In this document: in pieces, positions 1-8,991 of the stretch | How positions within the stretch are numbered: position 1 is the first letter of the stretch | Layout of the letters: each line of letters begins with the position of its first letter | Source of the DNA: Streptomyces sp. NBC_01314 | Lineage (GTDB): Bacteria > Actinomycetota > Actinomycetes > Streptomycetales > Streptomycetaceae | Assembly (NCBI RefSeq): GCF_041435215.1 | Contig: NZ_CP108394.1 | Span: 10,664,001 to 10,728,000, forward strand | Direction of reading: 5' to 3' | Length of the DNA: 64,000 nt | Notes under the pieces: model-generated | Databases searched by the model: none | Seen by the model: the letters and a program-made list of their open reading frames with translations, nothing else | What the model was told of the DNA's origin: nothing | Program-made: the position numbers and the translations under genes

Positions 1-706
1 CATCCACGGGGCGGCGCCCTGCCCGGACCATGTGAAGCGGGCCATGATCGAGTGGTGGGGTGAGTGCGTCGAGGAGTACTACGCGGCCAGTGAGGGCGGC
101 GGCGCCTTCGCCACCGCCGAGGACTGGCTGAAGAAGCCAGGCACGGTCGGCAAGGCCTGGCCCATCAGCGAACTCGCCGTCTTCGACGACGACGGCAACC
201 GGCTGCCGCCCGGCGAACTCGGCACCGTCTACATGAAGATGAGCACCGGCGGCTTCTCGTACCACAAGGACGAGGGCAAGACGCGGAAGAACCGCATCGG
301 CGACTTCTTCACCGTGGGCGACCTCGGCCTCATCGACGAGGACGGCTATCTCTTCCTCCGCGACCGCAAGATCGACCTCATCATCTCCGGCGGCGTCAAC
401 ATCTACCCCGCCGAGATCGAGGCCGCCCTGCTCACCCACCCCGCCGTCGCCGACGCAGCCGCCTTCGGCATCCCGCACGACGACTGGGGCGAGGAGGTCA
501 AAGCCGTGGTCGAGCCCGCCCCCGGATTCACCCCGGGGCCGGTGCTCGCCGAGGAGATCCTCGCCCACTGCACCCGCCGACTCGCCGGGTACAAGCGCCC
601 GAAGAGCGTCGACTTCACCGAGGCGATGCCCCGCGACCCGAACGGCAAGCTCTACAAGCGGCGGCTGCGGGAGCCGTACTGGGAGGGCAGGCAGAAGGCC
701 CTGTGA
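1..706 (+). CDS. Acyl-CoA synthetase (AMP-forming), C-terminal part
   Basis: The gene enters from the left edge and is read in the frame whose codons begin at position 2, so the N-terminal adenylation half is missing from the window. The visible 235 residues carry the end of an ANL-superfamily adenylate-forming enzyme: a YAASEGGG substrate/AMP loop, the TVGDLG motif, the hinge RDRKIDLIISGG, the NIYPAEIE segment and a C-terminal lysine in DPNGKLYKRR. Members activate a carboxylic acid with ATP and load it on CoA. The substrate cannot be read from sequence. A strong hairpin follows the stop within 10 bases. Together with the two synthetases, hydratase and thiolases downstream it belongs to an acyl-CoA degradation island that has been interrupted by the integrase region at 1.6-4.2 kb. 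Confidence 0.93.
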   Translation, partial: IHGAAPCPDHVKRAMIEWWGECVEEYYAASEGGGAFATAEDWLKKPGTVGKAWPISELAVFDDDGNRLPPGELGTVYMKMSTGGFSYHKDEGKTRKNRIGDFFTVGDLGLIDEDGYLFLRDRKIDLIISGGVNIYPAEIEAALLTHPAVADAAAFGIPHDDWGEEVKAVVEPAPGFTPGPVLAEEILAHCTRRLAGYKRPKSVDFTEAMPRDPNGKLYKRRLREPYWEGRQKAL

Positions 707-713
707 CGGAAGG

Positions 714-742
714 ACCCGGCCGGTGTGACGGGCCGGCCGGGT
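714..742 (+). terminator. Rho-independent-type hairpin after the acyl-CoA synthetase
   Basis: A perfect 10-bp inverted repeat (ACCCGGCCGG / CCGGCCGGGT) with a 9-nt loop starts 8 nt after the TGA. It has no T-tract, which is usual for Streptomyces terminators. It separates the synthetase from the opposing methyltransferase gene and can serve both. Confidence 0.7.
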
Positions 743-781
743 ACGGGCGGGGCGGTCGCACGGTCCGCTCGCGCGCGGGCC

Positions 782-1597
782 TCAGCGCTTGCGAGCGACC
801 CCGCCCACCGCGATCACCTCGCCGGAGCCGCCGGGCGCCGTCGGGTTCGGCCGCCAGTCGTTCAGCGGTACCACCCCCGGCGCCAGCAGCTCCAAGCCGT
901 CGAAGAATCCGGCGAGTTCGGCCGGGCTGCGCAGGTAGTAGGGGACCGCGCCGCTCTCGTTGTAGGCGCGGGTGGCCTCGGCGTTGGCCTCGTTCGTGTC
1001 CACGCTGTCGTTGAACGCGAGGTAACTCCCCGACGGCAGGGCGGCCATCAGCGCGCCGATGATCGAGCGGGCCTCGTCGTAGTCGGCGATGTGCCCACTG
1101 ACCTGCATCAGCGTCAGCCCGACCGGCTGCGAGAGGTCGAGGGTCCGGGCCGCCTCGCGGAGGACGGTCTCGGGGTCGTGCAGATCGGAGTCGATGTAGT
1201 CGGTCGCCCCCTCGGGCGTGCCGGCGAGCAGCGCCCGCGCGTGGGTCAGGACCAGCGGGTCGTTGTCCACGTAGACGACCCGCGCCCGAGGGGCCACCCG
1301 CTGGGCGATCTCGTGCGTGTTGTCGGCGGTCGGCAGACCGGTGCCGATGTCCAGGAACTGACGTATGCCGGCCTCCGCGGCGAGGTGGGTCACCGCGCGC
1401 CCGAGGAAGGCCCGGGAGTCACGGGCCAGGTCGGTGATGCCCGGGAACACCGCGCGGAAGGCGTCGCCCGCCGCGTGGTCGACCGGGTAGTTGTCCTTGC
1501 CGCCCAGCCAGTAGTTCCAGATACGGGCCGAGTGCGGCACCGTCGTGTCGATCAGGGCGGTCGAATCCGTCTGCGGACGTAACGAGTCCTGCGCCAC
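782..1597 (-). CDS. SAM-dependent methyltransferase, DUF574/Methyltransf_19 family
   Basis: The 271-residue protein matches the actinobacterial S-adenosylmethionine-dependent methyltransferase family that begins with a conserved SARIWNYWLGGKDNYPVD block. That block is seen here at residues 23-42. The SAM-binding motif I is FLDIGTGLPT and motif II is the acidic VYVDNDPLV. These proteins occur in many copies in Streptomyces and their acceptor is generally unknown. The ATG start is preceded by a GAGGCCGCCC purine stretch about 8 nt upstream. It faces the acyl-CoA synthetase and is transcribed away from the acylase remnant. I infer no pathway link to its neighbours. Confidence 0.9.
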   Translation of the reverse strand: MAQDSLRPQTDSTALIDTTVPHSARIWNYWLGGKDNYPVDHAAGDAFRAVFPGITDLARDSRAFLGRAVTHLAAEAGIRQFLDIGTGLPTADNTHEIAQRVAPRARVVYVDNDPLVLTHARALLAGTPEGATDYIDSDLHDPETVLREAARTLDLSQPVGLTLMQVSGHIADYDEARSIIGALMAALPSGSYLAFNDSVDTNEANAEATRAYNESGAVPYYLRSPAELAGFFDGLELLAPGVVPLNDWRPNPTAPGGSGEVIAVGGVARKR

Positions 1598-1656
1598 CGG
1601 GCGGCCTCCTCAAGAAAAGCGGTGATATGCCAACGGCATGGTGCTGACACAGGAAT

Positions 1657-1683
1657 GGTGCCGCCCCGAGCGGGGGCGGCACC
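1657..1683 (-). terminator. Hairpin downstream of the acylase remnant
   Basis: A perfect 11-bp stem (GGTGCCGCCCC / GGGGCGGCACC) with a GAGCG loop lies 13 bp beyond the stop codon of the acylase remnant and 60 bp before the methyltransferase start. It looks like the original terminator of the acylase gene, kept after the gene lost its 5' part. Confidence 0.65.
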
Positions 1684-1695
1684 ACCTGCCTCGAC

Positions 1696-2592
1696 TCATT
1701 GGCTCACACGGACCACCTTCAACTTCGGCGAGGACAGGATGTCCTTCTCGCAGAAACGGGACGTCACCCACTTCTCCGCCGAGAACAGCCGTGTCTGGTC
1801 CAGGTGGTGAGGCGAGTTCGGGTTGGAGGACTGCGAATACGTCAGCAGCGTCCGGGCCACCGGGCAGCGGCCGCCGTCCCAGCCCACCGCCTGAATGTGG
1901 CTGGAACCCGACGAGACCTCCTGGTAGACACCCTCGGCCGGGCGCCACGGCGACTCGATCTTGTTCCACACGCCCAGCGACTCCGTGCCCCCGGGCACCG
2001 GGATGCGCCGGTCGTTCCGTACGACGAACTGGTGGTCGCCGAGTTCCGCGTCCAGCGCCACGCCCGCCGCCCGCAGATCCTTCACCGTGTCGGCGAGGGC
2101 CGTGGCGAAGCCGGGCGCGTCCGTGTTGAGCGTGTTCGGGGTGTTGACCGGGTCGGCCGCGGAGAAGGGCACCTTCCAGAACTGCCCGCGCGGCACCACC
2201 GCGTTCAGCCGCCGCCAGAACCGGTCGAAGAGCAGCGCGCCCTCGCTGTCGGTGTTCGTGGTCCGGTCCCACGCCTTGAACACACCACACGCCTCGGACA
2301 CATCGACGACCGTGCCGCTACTGCCCGTCGCCGTGCCGCCCGGCAGCGCGGCACACGCCCGCGCCACGTCCTCGACGGCGAGATCCGCCGCGGGCACCCG
2401 GTTCGCGAACTGCTGCCGCTGCAGGTCCCGTACGGTGAGGCCGCCCTTGTCGGCCATCGCCGCCACGTCCTCGATCGCGCCGCGCGTCCGCATCGACCGC
2501 TGGGTCCCGAGATTGCCGAAGACCCGCTCGTATCCGGTCAGCGGCTGGTCCGCGTTGGCCAGCCACGCGCTGTTGTTCGAGTTATCCAAGTC
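1696..2592 (-). pseudogene. Penicillin-acylase-family (Ntn hydrolase) gene, 3' remnant
   Basis: About 298 codons remain open on the minus strand and match the C-terminal third of secreted penicillin/acyl-homoserine-lactone acylases: the NSNNSAWLAN block, the segment LTGYERVFG, the GGRCPVARTLLTYSQS block and SPHHLDQTRLFS near the end. Full members are roughly 700-850 residues, with a signal peptide, alpha chain, spacer and a beta chain starting with the catalytic Ser. None of those parts is present here. Homology stops close to position 2590, just before a serine integrase gene that begins at 2618 on the other strand. The simplest reading is that site-specific integration, perhaps followed by deletion, cut the gene. 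No 5' half is found elsewhere in the window. Confidence 0.8.
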
Positions 2593-2617
2593 CATGATCC
2601 AGGCGTACTTTGGACGC
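2570..2617. other. Candidate attachment-site junction (attL/attR-like)
   Basis: This short interval joins the broken acylase coding sequence to the integrase start. Large serine integrase genes usually lie right beside their own attP half-site, and their attB sites are often inside conserved coding genes, so a recombined att site is expected exactly here. I cannot fix the crossover dinucleotide, because no second copy of the sequence is visible in the window. Confidence 0.45.
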
Positions 2618-4162
2618 ATGACACGCACCGTGAACGAACCGCTCCGCGCGGTGATCTACGCCCGACTGTCCAACGGATCCGCCAACACCCCCAGCCAGGT
2701 GCGGCGTTGCCGTGAACTGGGCGCCCGCCTGGGCGCCACCATCGTGGCCGTCAAGGTCGACGACGATCGGACCGCCATGGGCAAGAACGGCCAGCGCGCC
2801 GACCGTCCCGCGTACGACGAAGCGGTGGATCTGCTGACCACCGGCGCGGCCGACGCGGTGCTCTGCCTGCACACGGACCGGCTGTACCGGCAGAGCCGCG
2901 ACCTCGAACCGCTGATCACCGTGGTGGAGAACACGGGCGTCATGGTCTACCCGGTGGAGACCGGCCCGCTGGACCTGGCCACCGCGTCCGGCCGCATGGT
3001 CGCCCGTATGCTCGCGGCCGTGGCCAGTCACGAAGTGGAGCGCGCCCGTGAGCGCATGCTCGACAAGAAGGAAGATCTCCGCGCGGCGGGGGTCAACCAC
3101 GGCGGGCCCCGTGCGTTCGGCTACCAGCCCGTGCAGCCGCACGCCAAGGGTGAGGCTCCCGCCGTGCCGCAAGTCGACGAGACCGAGGCGGAATTGATCC
3201 GTATGGCGGCGGACGCGGTGCTGGCCCGCGCGGTCGACCCGGACACAGGCCTGACGCTGGCGGGCATCTGCCGCGCCTGGAACGACAAGGGCGCGCTCAC
3301 CCCCCGGGGCAATCCGTGGACCGTGCCGTCGCTGCGCAAGGCGCTGCTGTCTCCGCGCATCGCCGGACGCGTCGCCCACAAGGGCGAGGACATCGGCCCG
3401 GCACAGTGGGCCGCGATCCTCGACCATGATCTGTGGCTGGCCGTGTGCACCGTGCTGACCGACAAGTCCCGTGCCTCGCACCTGAGTTCAGGCCACGACG
3501 GCAAGACCGTGAAGTACCTGGGCAGCGGGATCTACCAGTGCCATTGCAGCGCCGTGATCCGGCCCGGCGGTGCGCATGCCGGACGGCCGCAGCAGTACCG
3601 GTGCACCGAACGCGCGCACCTGATCCGGCAGGTGGCGCGGGTCGACGATTTCGTGGAACGCGTGATCATTGCCCGGCTGTGTGAGCCGGATGCCCGCGAG
3701 GTGTTCATGGCCCCTGTGGCGTCGGTCTCCGCCGGGGTGGACCTGGTGGGGCTGACCGCCCGTCACGCCGCGCTCACCGCCCGGCTGGAACGTCTGGCGG
3801 ACGCGTTCGCCGGTGACGACGACCAGGACCCTGTGGAGTACCGCCTCGCGGCGCGGGGAATCAAGAAACAACTCGCGGTCGTGGAGCAAGAGATCGCCGA
3901 TGTGCAGGCGCAGGCCGCCGCCGCCCGCGAGCCGGGACCGCTGGACGGGGTGGACCTTCCCGAGCTGACACGGCGTCACGCGACCGACGCAGACGACGCC
4001 CTGGCGTGGTGGCGCGAGACCCACAGCCTGGACCGGCGCAGGAAGATCCTCAGCGTGCTCGCCACGGTGACCCTGCTGCCCGCGCAGACCGGACGGCCGT
4101 CCGGGTGGCGGCCGGGCATGCCGTACTTCGATCCGGAGTCCGTCGGCATCGCGTGGAATTGA
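2618..4162 (+). CDS. Large serine recombinase / integrase
   Basis: The ATG at 2618 gives 514 residues. An open frame extends further upstream but only antisense to the acylase, so it is not used. The N-terminal resolvase domain has the catalytic serine in YARLSNG (Ser18), followed by the HTDRLYRQSRDLE and MVARMLAAVASHEVER segments. The recombinase domain (about residues 165-275) contains GPRAFGY and the RKALLSPRIAG motif. A zinc-ribbon part follows with CHC and YRC, and the C-terminal half is rich in charged helices typical of the coiled-coil region. Such enzymes integrate phages and integrative elements at attB. No excisionase, phage or conjugation genes follow, so it may be the remains of an element or one end of a large one. 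Confidence 0.92.
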   Translation: MTRTVNEPLRAVIYARLSNGSANTPSQVRRCRELGARLGATIVAVKVDDDRTAMGKNGQRADRPAYDEAVDLLTTGAADAVLCLHTDRLYRQSRDLEPLITVVENTGVMVYPVETGPLDLATASGRMVARMLAAVASHEVERARERMLDKKEDLRAAGVNHGGPRAFGYQPVQPHAKGEAPAVPQVDETEAELIRMAADAVLARAVDPDTGLTLAGICRAWNDKGALTPRGNPWTVPSLRKALLSPRIAGRVAHKGEDIGPAQWAAILDHDLWLAVCTVLTDKSRASHLSSGHDGKTVKYLGSGIYQCHCSAVIRPGGAHAGRPQQYRCTERAHLIRQVARVDDFVERVIIARLCEPDAREVFMAPVASVSAGVDLVGLTARHAALTARLERLADAFAGDDDQDPVEYRLAARGIKKQLAVVEQEIADVQAQAAAAREPGPLDGVDLPELTRRHATDADDALAWWRETHSLDRRRKILSVLATVTLLPAQTGRPSGWRPGMPYFDPESVGIAWN

Positions 4163-4349
4163 TCTGTAGATCATCCCCGTAACTCGCCGAATGGATCCTC
4201 CCTCAAGGTGACTCGCCGAGCGATGGTCGAGGTTGAGCGACTTCCCGCCATGTGTGCCGGATTCCGGGCGTGCGGGTGGCGCGCTTGACCTCGCTCCCGC
4301 GGCGGAACGAGGATCGGGCGTCGGAAACGTGGACGAAGGAGCGGGAATC

Positions 4350-5849
4350 ATGACGGCTGGCCGCAGCGTGACGGTCGACGGGACGTTGCGACGCAGCGCC
4401 CGGCGCATCCCCGCCCGTGTCGCGATCCACTACGGCGAACGGTCCTGGACCTACGCCGAGCTGGACGACGCGGTCTCCCGCGCGGCCCGCGCCCTGCGTG
4501 ACACCGGACTGCGGGCCGGCGACCGGGTCGCCGCCTACGGCCACAACTCGGACGCCTACCTCATCGCCTTCCTGGCAGCCGCCCGCGCCGGCCTGGTCCA
4601 CGTCCCGGTCAACCAGAACCTCACCGGTGACGACCTCGCGTACATCCTCGACCAGTCCGGCAGCACCCTCGTCCTCACCGATCCCGACCTGGCCGGGAAC
4701 CTCCCCGAGGGCACCCGCATCCTGCCGCTGCGCGACGCGGACGACTCGCTCCTCGTCCGCCTCGCCGCCACGGAGCCGTACGACGGCGAGGAGCCCCGCG
4801 CCGAGGACCTCGTCCAGCTCCTGTACACCTCGGGCACCACCGCGTTCCCCAAGGGCGCGATGATGACGCACCGCGCGCTGGTGCACGAGTACCTCAGCGC
4901 GATCGCCGCCCTCGACCTCCAGGCGGGCGACCTGCCCGTGCACTCCCTGCCGCTGTACCACTCCGCGCAGATGCACGTCTTCCTGGTGCCGTACCTCGCG
5001 GTCGGCGCCACGAACACGATCCTCGACGCACCCGACGGCGACCGCGTCCTCGACCTCGTGGAGGAGGGCCGCGCCGACAGCTTCTTCGCCCCGCCCACCG
5101 TGTGGATCGCCCTCGCCAATCGCCCCGACTTCGACACCCGCGACCTCGGCGGGCTGCGCAAGGCCTACTACGGGGCGTCGATCATGCCGGTGCCCGTCCT
5201 GGAACGGCTCAAGGAGCGCCTGCCGAAGCTCGCCTTCCACAACTGCTTCGGGCAGAGCGAGATCGGTCCGCTGGCGATGGTCCTCGGCCCGCACGAGCAC
5301 AGGGGACGGATGGACTCCTGCGGACGTCCCGTCATGTTCGTCGAGGCCAAGGTCGTCGACGAGGACGGCGAGGAGGTGCCCGACGGCACTCCCGGCGAGA
5401 TCGTCTACCAGTCGCAGCAACTCTGCGAGGGCTACTGGGAGAAGCCGGAGGAGACCGCCGAGGCCTTCCGCGACGGGTGGTTCCACTCCGGGGACCTCGC
5501 CGTGCGCGACGCCCACGGGTTCTTCACCGTCGTCGACCGTGTGAAGGACGTCATCAACTCCGGCGGCGTCCTGATCGCCTCCCGCCAGGTCGAGGACGCG
5601 CTCTACACCCACGAGGCGGTCGCCGAGGCCGCGGTGATCGGTCTGCCCGACGACCACTGGATCGAGGCCGTCACTGCGGTCGTCGTACGCCGGGCAGAGG
5701 CCACGGAGGACGAACTCATCGCCCACGCCCGCGAGAAGCTCCCCCACTTCAAGGCACCGAAAAAGATCCTCTTCGTGGACGAACTGCCGCGCAACGCGAG
5801 CGGGAAGATCCTCAAGCGGGAGCTGCGGGACCGCTTCGCGCAGGCGTGA
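4350..5849 (+). CDS. Acyl-CoA synthetase (fatty-acyl/aryl type)
   Basis: A 499-residue ANL enzyme. The ATG at 4350 is chosen because AAGGAG sits 8-12 nt upstream and the protein then starts at the usual point before SVTVDGTLRRSARRIPARVA. Motifs are LLYTSGTTAFPKGAM (P-loop), NCFGQSEIGP, FHSGDLAV, the hinge region DRVKDVINSGG and the catalytic lysine in NASGKILKREL. It forms acyl-AMP and then acyl-CoA. It stands alone between the integrase and an alpha/beta hydrolase. It resembles FadD13-like synthetases, but I cannot assign the acid. Membership in the same degradation island as the synthetases at 1-706 and 7160-8779 is inferred from context. Confidence 0.92.
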   Translation: MTAGRSVTVDGTLRRSARRIPARVAIHYGERSWTYAELDDAVSRAARALRDTGLRAGDRVAAYGHNSDAYLIAFLAAARAGLVHVPVNQNLTGDDLAYILDQSGSTLVLTDPDLAGNLPEGTRILPLRDADDSLLVRLAATEPYDGEEPRAEDLVQLLYTSGTTAFPKGAMMTHRALVHEYLSAIAALDLQAGDLPVHSLPLYHSAQMHVFLVPYLAVGATNTILDAPDGDRVLDLVEEGRADSFFAPPTVWIALANRPDFDTRDLGGLRKAYYGASIMPVPVLERLKERLPKLAFHNCFGQSEIGPLAMVLGPHEHRGRMDSCGRPVMFVEAKVVDEDGEEVPDGTPGEIVYQSQQLCEGYWEKPEETAEAFRDGWFHSGDLAVRDAHGFFTVVDRVKDVINSGGVLIASRQVEDALYTHEAVAEAAVIGLPDDHWIEAVTAVVVRRAEATEDELIAHAREKLPHFKAPKKILFVDELPRNASGKILKRELRDRFAQA

Positions 5850-5913
5850 GCACACGCGGCGACGCCGTGAACTCCGTTGCGGCGCCCACCGCCCGCCCCT
5901 GAAGATCGACACC

Positions 5914-7110
5914 ATGCCGACCTTCACCGCACCCGACGGAACCGAACTCACCTACCACCTGCGCGGCGAGGGCGACCCGCTCGTCGTCCTGCCCGGCGGA
6001 GCGATGCGTGCCTCCGCCTACCTGGGCGATCTGGGTGGCCTCACCGCCCACCGGCGGCTGGTCCTGCTCGACCTGCGCGGCACGGGCGACTCCGCGATCC
6101 CCGCCGATCCGGCGACGTACCGGTGCGACCGGCAGGTCGACGACGTGGAGGCACTCCGCGTCCACCTGGGTCTGGACCGTGTGGACCTGCTCGCCCACTC
6201 GGCCGGCGGCAACCTGGCCACGCTGTACGCGGCCCGGTACCCCCAGCGGGTCTCCCGCCTGGCGCTGATCACCGCCACCCCCTGGGCGGTGGGTCTGCCG
6301 GTGACCGTCGAGGACCGCCTCGCCGCCGCCCGGCTGCGCGAGGACGAGCCGTGGTTCGCCGAGGCGTACCCGGCGTTCGAGGCGGCCTGGACCGGGCGGG
6401 GCCCCTTCGACGACGCCATGATGCCGTTCTTCTACGGCCGCTGGGACGACACCGCCCGCGCCCACATGGCCACCGACGAACGGCAGACGAATGACGAGGC
6501 GTCCGCCGCCTACGGCTCCGCAGGCGCCTACGACCCGCCCGCCACCCGCGCCGCGCTCGCCGAACTGGCGGCGCCGGTCCTCGTGTACGCGGGCGAACTC
6601 GACACCGGCCCGACCCCGGAACTGGCCCGACGCGTGGTCGGCCTCTTCCCCGAGGCGGAGTTCTCGGTCCAGCCCGCAGGCGGCCACTTCCCCTGGCTCG
6701 ACAACCCGGAGTGGTTCGTACGGCGGGTCACGGCCTTCCTCACCGGTGAGGAGTCAGTGGTGGAGCGGACCTGGCGCATGCTGCTGGAGCGCCACCCCGA
6801 GGCGCGCCGAGGTGATCCCGAGCTGATCGAAGCGGCGTACGCCGAGCCGCGGCTCCGTCAACTGTTCCCGTACCCCGGCCACGGCTGCCTCTCCTTTCAC
6901 CGCAACACGGACTCTCCCCTCAGCTGCGACCTGCCTTTCATCGCCGGCGGCATCACGACCCACACGGTCTACGCCGCCGGTTATGCCGAAGAGCTGGGCG
7001 AGACGCGGACTGCGCAGGAGGCCGCCGCACTGGTCGTGGCCCATCTTCCGGACGACTGCGGGCCGGCCGTGGAAGGACCGTGGCCGGAAGCGGGAAGCGG
7101 CTCCCGGTAG
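5914..7110 (+). CDS. Alpha/beta hydrolase fused to a DUF6193-like domain
   Basis: Residues 1-277 are an alpha/beta hydrolase: oxyanion strand VVLPGGAMRA, nucleophile Ser96 in AHSAGGN, acid in YAGELDTG and histidine in GGHFPW. The reading frame continues without a break into about 120 residues that resemble the Streptomyces DUF6193 family (ERTWRMLLERH, AAYAEPRLRQLFPYPGHG, PDDCGPAVEG). DUF6193 proteins are normally separate small proteins of unknown role. The start ATG has no clear ribosome site and lies 64 bp after the synthetase. The hydrolase could remove an ester, lactone or thioester in the local acyl-CoA pathway, but that is inference. Confidence 0.85.
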   Translation: MPTFTAPDGTELTYHLRGEGDPLVVLPGGAMRASAYLGDLGGLTAHRRLVLLDLRGTGDSAIPADPATYRCDRQVDDVEALRVHLGLDRVDLLAHSAGGNLATLYAARYPQRVSRLALITATPWAVGLPVTVEDRLAAARLREDEPWFAEAYPAFEAAWTGRGPFDDAMMPFFYGRWDDTARAHMATDERQTNDEASAAYGSAGAYDPPATRAALAELAAPVLVYAGELDTGPTPELARRVVGLFPEAEFSVQPAGGHFPWLDNPEWFVRRVTAFLTGEESVVERTWRMLLERHPEARRGDPELIEAAYAEPRLRQLFPYPGHGCLSFHRNTDSPLSCDLPFIAGGITTHTVYAAGYAEELGETRTAQEAAALVVAHLPDDCGPAVEGPWPEAGSGSR

Positions 7111-7159
7111 CCGGGACGGGCCCCACTTTCGCGGACTCCTCTCGTGGAGCCCGACGCTC

Positions 7160-8779
7160 TCAGCCGTCGGCCGCCGTGGCCACCGACCGCGCCCAGCGGT
7201 AGTCCGCCTTGCCGCTGGGGGAGCGCTGGATGGTGTCCGTGAGGACCAGCTGGCGGGGGATCTTGTAGCCGGCCAGGCGGGTACGGCAGTGGGTCTGGAT
7301 GTCCTCCAGGGACGGCTGGGCGGCCCCCGTGCGCAGCTGCACCACGGCGGCGACATGGTTGCCCCAGCGGGCGTCCGGCACCCCGGCGACCAGCGCGTCG
7401 TACACGTCGGGGTGGGCCTTCAGGGCCTGTTCGACCTCCTCCGGGTACACCTTCTCGCCGCCGGTGTTGATGCACTGCGAACCCCGGCCGAGGACCGTGA
7501 CGACGCCCTCCTCGTCGACGGTCGCCATGTCGCCGAGGAGCACCCAGCGCTCGCCGTCCCGTTCGAAGAAGGTCTCGGCGGTCTTCCTCGGGTCGTTGTA
7601 GTAGCCGAGGGGGACATGGCCCCGCTGGGCGACCCGGCCCGGCACACCGACCGGCACGGGTTCGTACGTCGCCGGGTCCACGACCCGCGTACCGGAGTGG
7701 ACGCGGATACGGAAACCGTCGCCCGCGCCCGAGTCCGCCGTCGCCGTGCCGTTGAAGCCGGATTCCGACGAACCGAAGTTGTTCAACACCATCGCGTTCG
7801 GCACCAGCGCCTGGAACTGCTGCCGGACTGTCTCCGACATGATCGCTCCGGAGGACGACACGCTGAACAGGGACGAGCAGTCCGTGCCCCTCATCGGGCC
7901 GTTGAGCGCGTCGATGAGCGGCCGCAGCATCGCGTCGCCGACCAGCGACACACTGGTGACCTTCTCCTTCTCGATCGTCCGCAGGGCCTCCTCGGGCACG
8001 AACTTGCGGTGGATCACGACCCGTTGGCCGAAGTTGAACCCGATGAACGCGGTGAGCGTGGAGGTGCCGTGCATCAGCGGGGCCGTGGGAAAGAACGTGA
8101 TCCCGTCGCCGCCGGCCGCGACCCGCTCGGCCAGTTCCTCCGGTGACTTCACCGGCTCCCCGGTGGGGGCGCCACCGCCCAACCCCGAGAAGAACAGGTC
8201 CTCCTGACGCCACATCACCCCCTTGGGCATGCCGGTCGTGCCGCCGGTGTAGATGATGAACTGGTCGTCGCCCGAGCGGGCCGGGAAGCCCCGCCCGGCG
8301 GACGCGGTCGCCACCGCCCCGGCGAAGTCGACGACGTCCAGGGCGGGCGCGTCCGGCGCGGAGGTCCCCACCCGCACCAGATGCCGCAGCTTCTCCGTCC
8401 GCGGCAGCGCGGCCGCCACCCGCCCCGTGAACTCCGTGTCGAAGACCAGACCGGCCAGATCCGCGTCCCGGTAGAGGTAGACCAACTCGTCTTCCACATA
8501 ACGGTAGTTGACGTTGACCGGCACGATCCGTGCCTTGAGGCACCCGAGCGCGGTCTGCAGATACTCGATGCCGTTGTAGAGGTGCAGCCCCACATGCTCA
8601 CCGGGCGCTATCCCGCTGTCGAGCAGATGGTGCCCGACACGGTTGGCCGCCGCGTCCAGTTCCGCGTACGTCAGCCGGTGTTCCGCGCCCGTACCGGGGA
8701 CGTCGAGATACGCGAGCGCCGCCCGTTCGGGTACCACGTCGACCACCGACTCGAACAGGTCGGCAAGGTTGTACTCCAC
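7160..8779 (-). CDS. Acyl-CoA synthetase, FadD family
   Basis: I place the start at the GTG at 8779, which has AGGAGG 8 nt upstream and gives VEYNLADLFESVVD, the usual N-terminus. An upstream ATG at 8842 lacks a ribosome site. The 539-residue protein has IIYTGGTTGMPKGVM, NNFGSSESG, LLGDMATVDEEG, a GSQCINTGGEKVYPEEVE hinge and the C-terminal SPSGKADYRW lysine. It is longer than the synthetase at 4350 and of the type found beside DUF35 proteins and SCP2-like thiolases in steroid and terpenoid side-chain degradation regions. It is divergent from the hydratase operon and shares a 210-bp promoter region with it. Confidence 0.93.
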   Translation of the reverse strand: MEYNLADLFESVVDVVPERAALAYLDVPGTGAEHRLTYAELDAAANRVGHHLLDSGIAPGEHVGLHLYNGIEYLQTALGCLKARIVPVNVNYRYVEDELVYLYRDADLAGLVFDTEFTGRVAAALPRTEKLRHLVRVGTSAPDAPALDVVDFAGAVATASAGRGFPARSGDDQFIIYTGGTTGMPKGVMWRQEDLFFSGLGGGAPTGEPVKSPEELAERVAAGGDGITFFPTAPLMHGTSTLTAFIGFNFGQRVVIHRKFVPEEALRTIEKEKVTSVSLVGDAMLRPLIDALNGPMRGTDCSSLFSVSSSGAIMSETVRQQFQALVPNAMVLNNFGSSESGFNGTATADSGAGDGFRIRVHSGTRVVDPATYEPVPVGVPGRVAQRGHVPLGYYNDPRKTAETFFERDGERWVLLGDMATVDEEGVVTVLGRGSQCINTGGEKVYPEEVEQALKAHPDVYDALVAGVPDARWGNHVAAVVQLRTGAAQPSLEDIQTHCRTRLAGYKIPRQLVLTDTIQRSPSGKADYRWARSVATAADG

Positions 8780-8888
8780 CGCGCTCCTCCTGACCCCGGA
8801 CGTGACCGACACGCGTGCCGTAACCGTCGGTTCGCCGGTCATCAGAGCAAAGGGCGCCGTGACTGTGAAGGGTTCGCGCAGAAGAAAT

Positions 8889-8905
8889 CTGACTGTGTGT
8901 CAGAA
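8889..8905. promoter_or_regulatory. Palindromic operator candidate between divergent acyl-CoA genes
   Basis: TCTGAC-TGTGT-GTCAGA is a perfect 6-5-6 inverted repeat in the relatively AT-rich part of the 212-bp region between the acyl-CoA synthetase (minus) and the enoyl-CoA hydratase operon (plus). A further half-like CTGAC lies at 8917-8921 in either sense. Its form suits a TetR-type repressor, but no regulator gene is adjacent. Confidence 0.45.
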
Positions 8906-8991
8906 AACCCTTGTACTGACTCGGCGCCTCCTGCAACCTGTTCTCGTTCCGGAGACGGAACCCGTGTTCGCTCTGCCGGACGGAGGAAGCG

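Noticed and set aside
725..1582. Long plus-strand frame opposite the methyltransferase
   Set aside because: It is antisense to a well-matched methyltransferase and its protein is arginine/valine-rich with no family features.
1961..2617. Upstream extension of the integrase frame
   Set aside because: It is open only because it runs antisense to the acylase codons; the integrase homology begins at the ATG at 2618.
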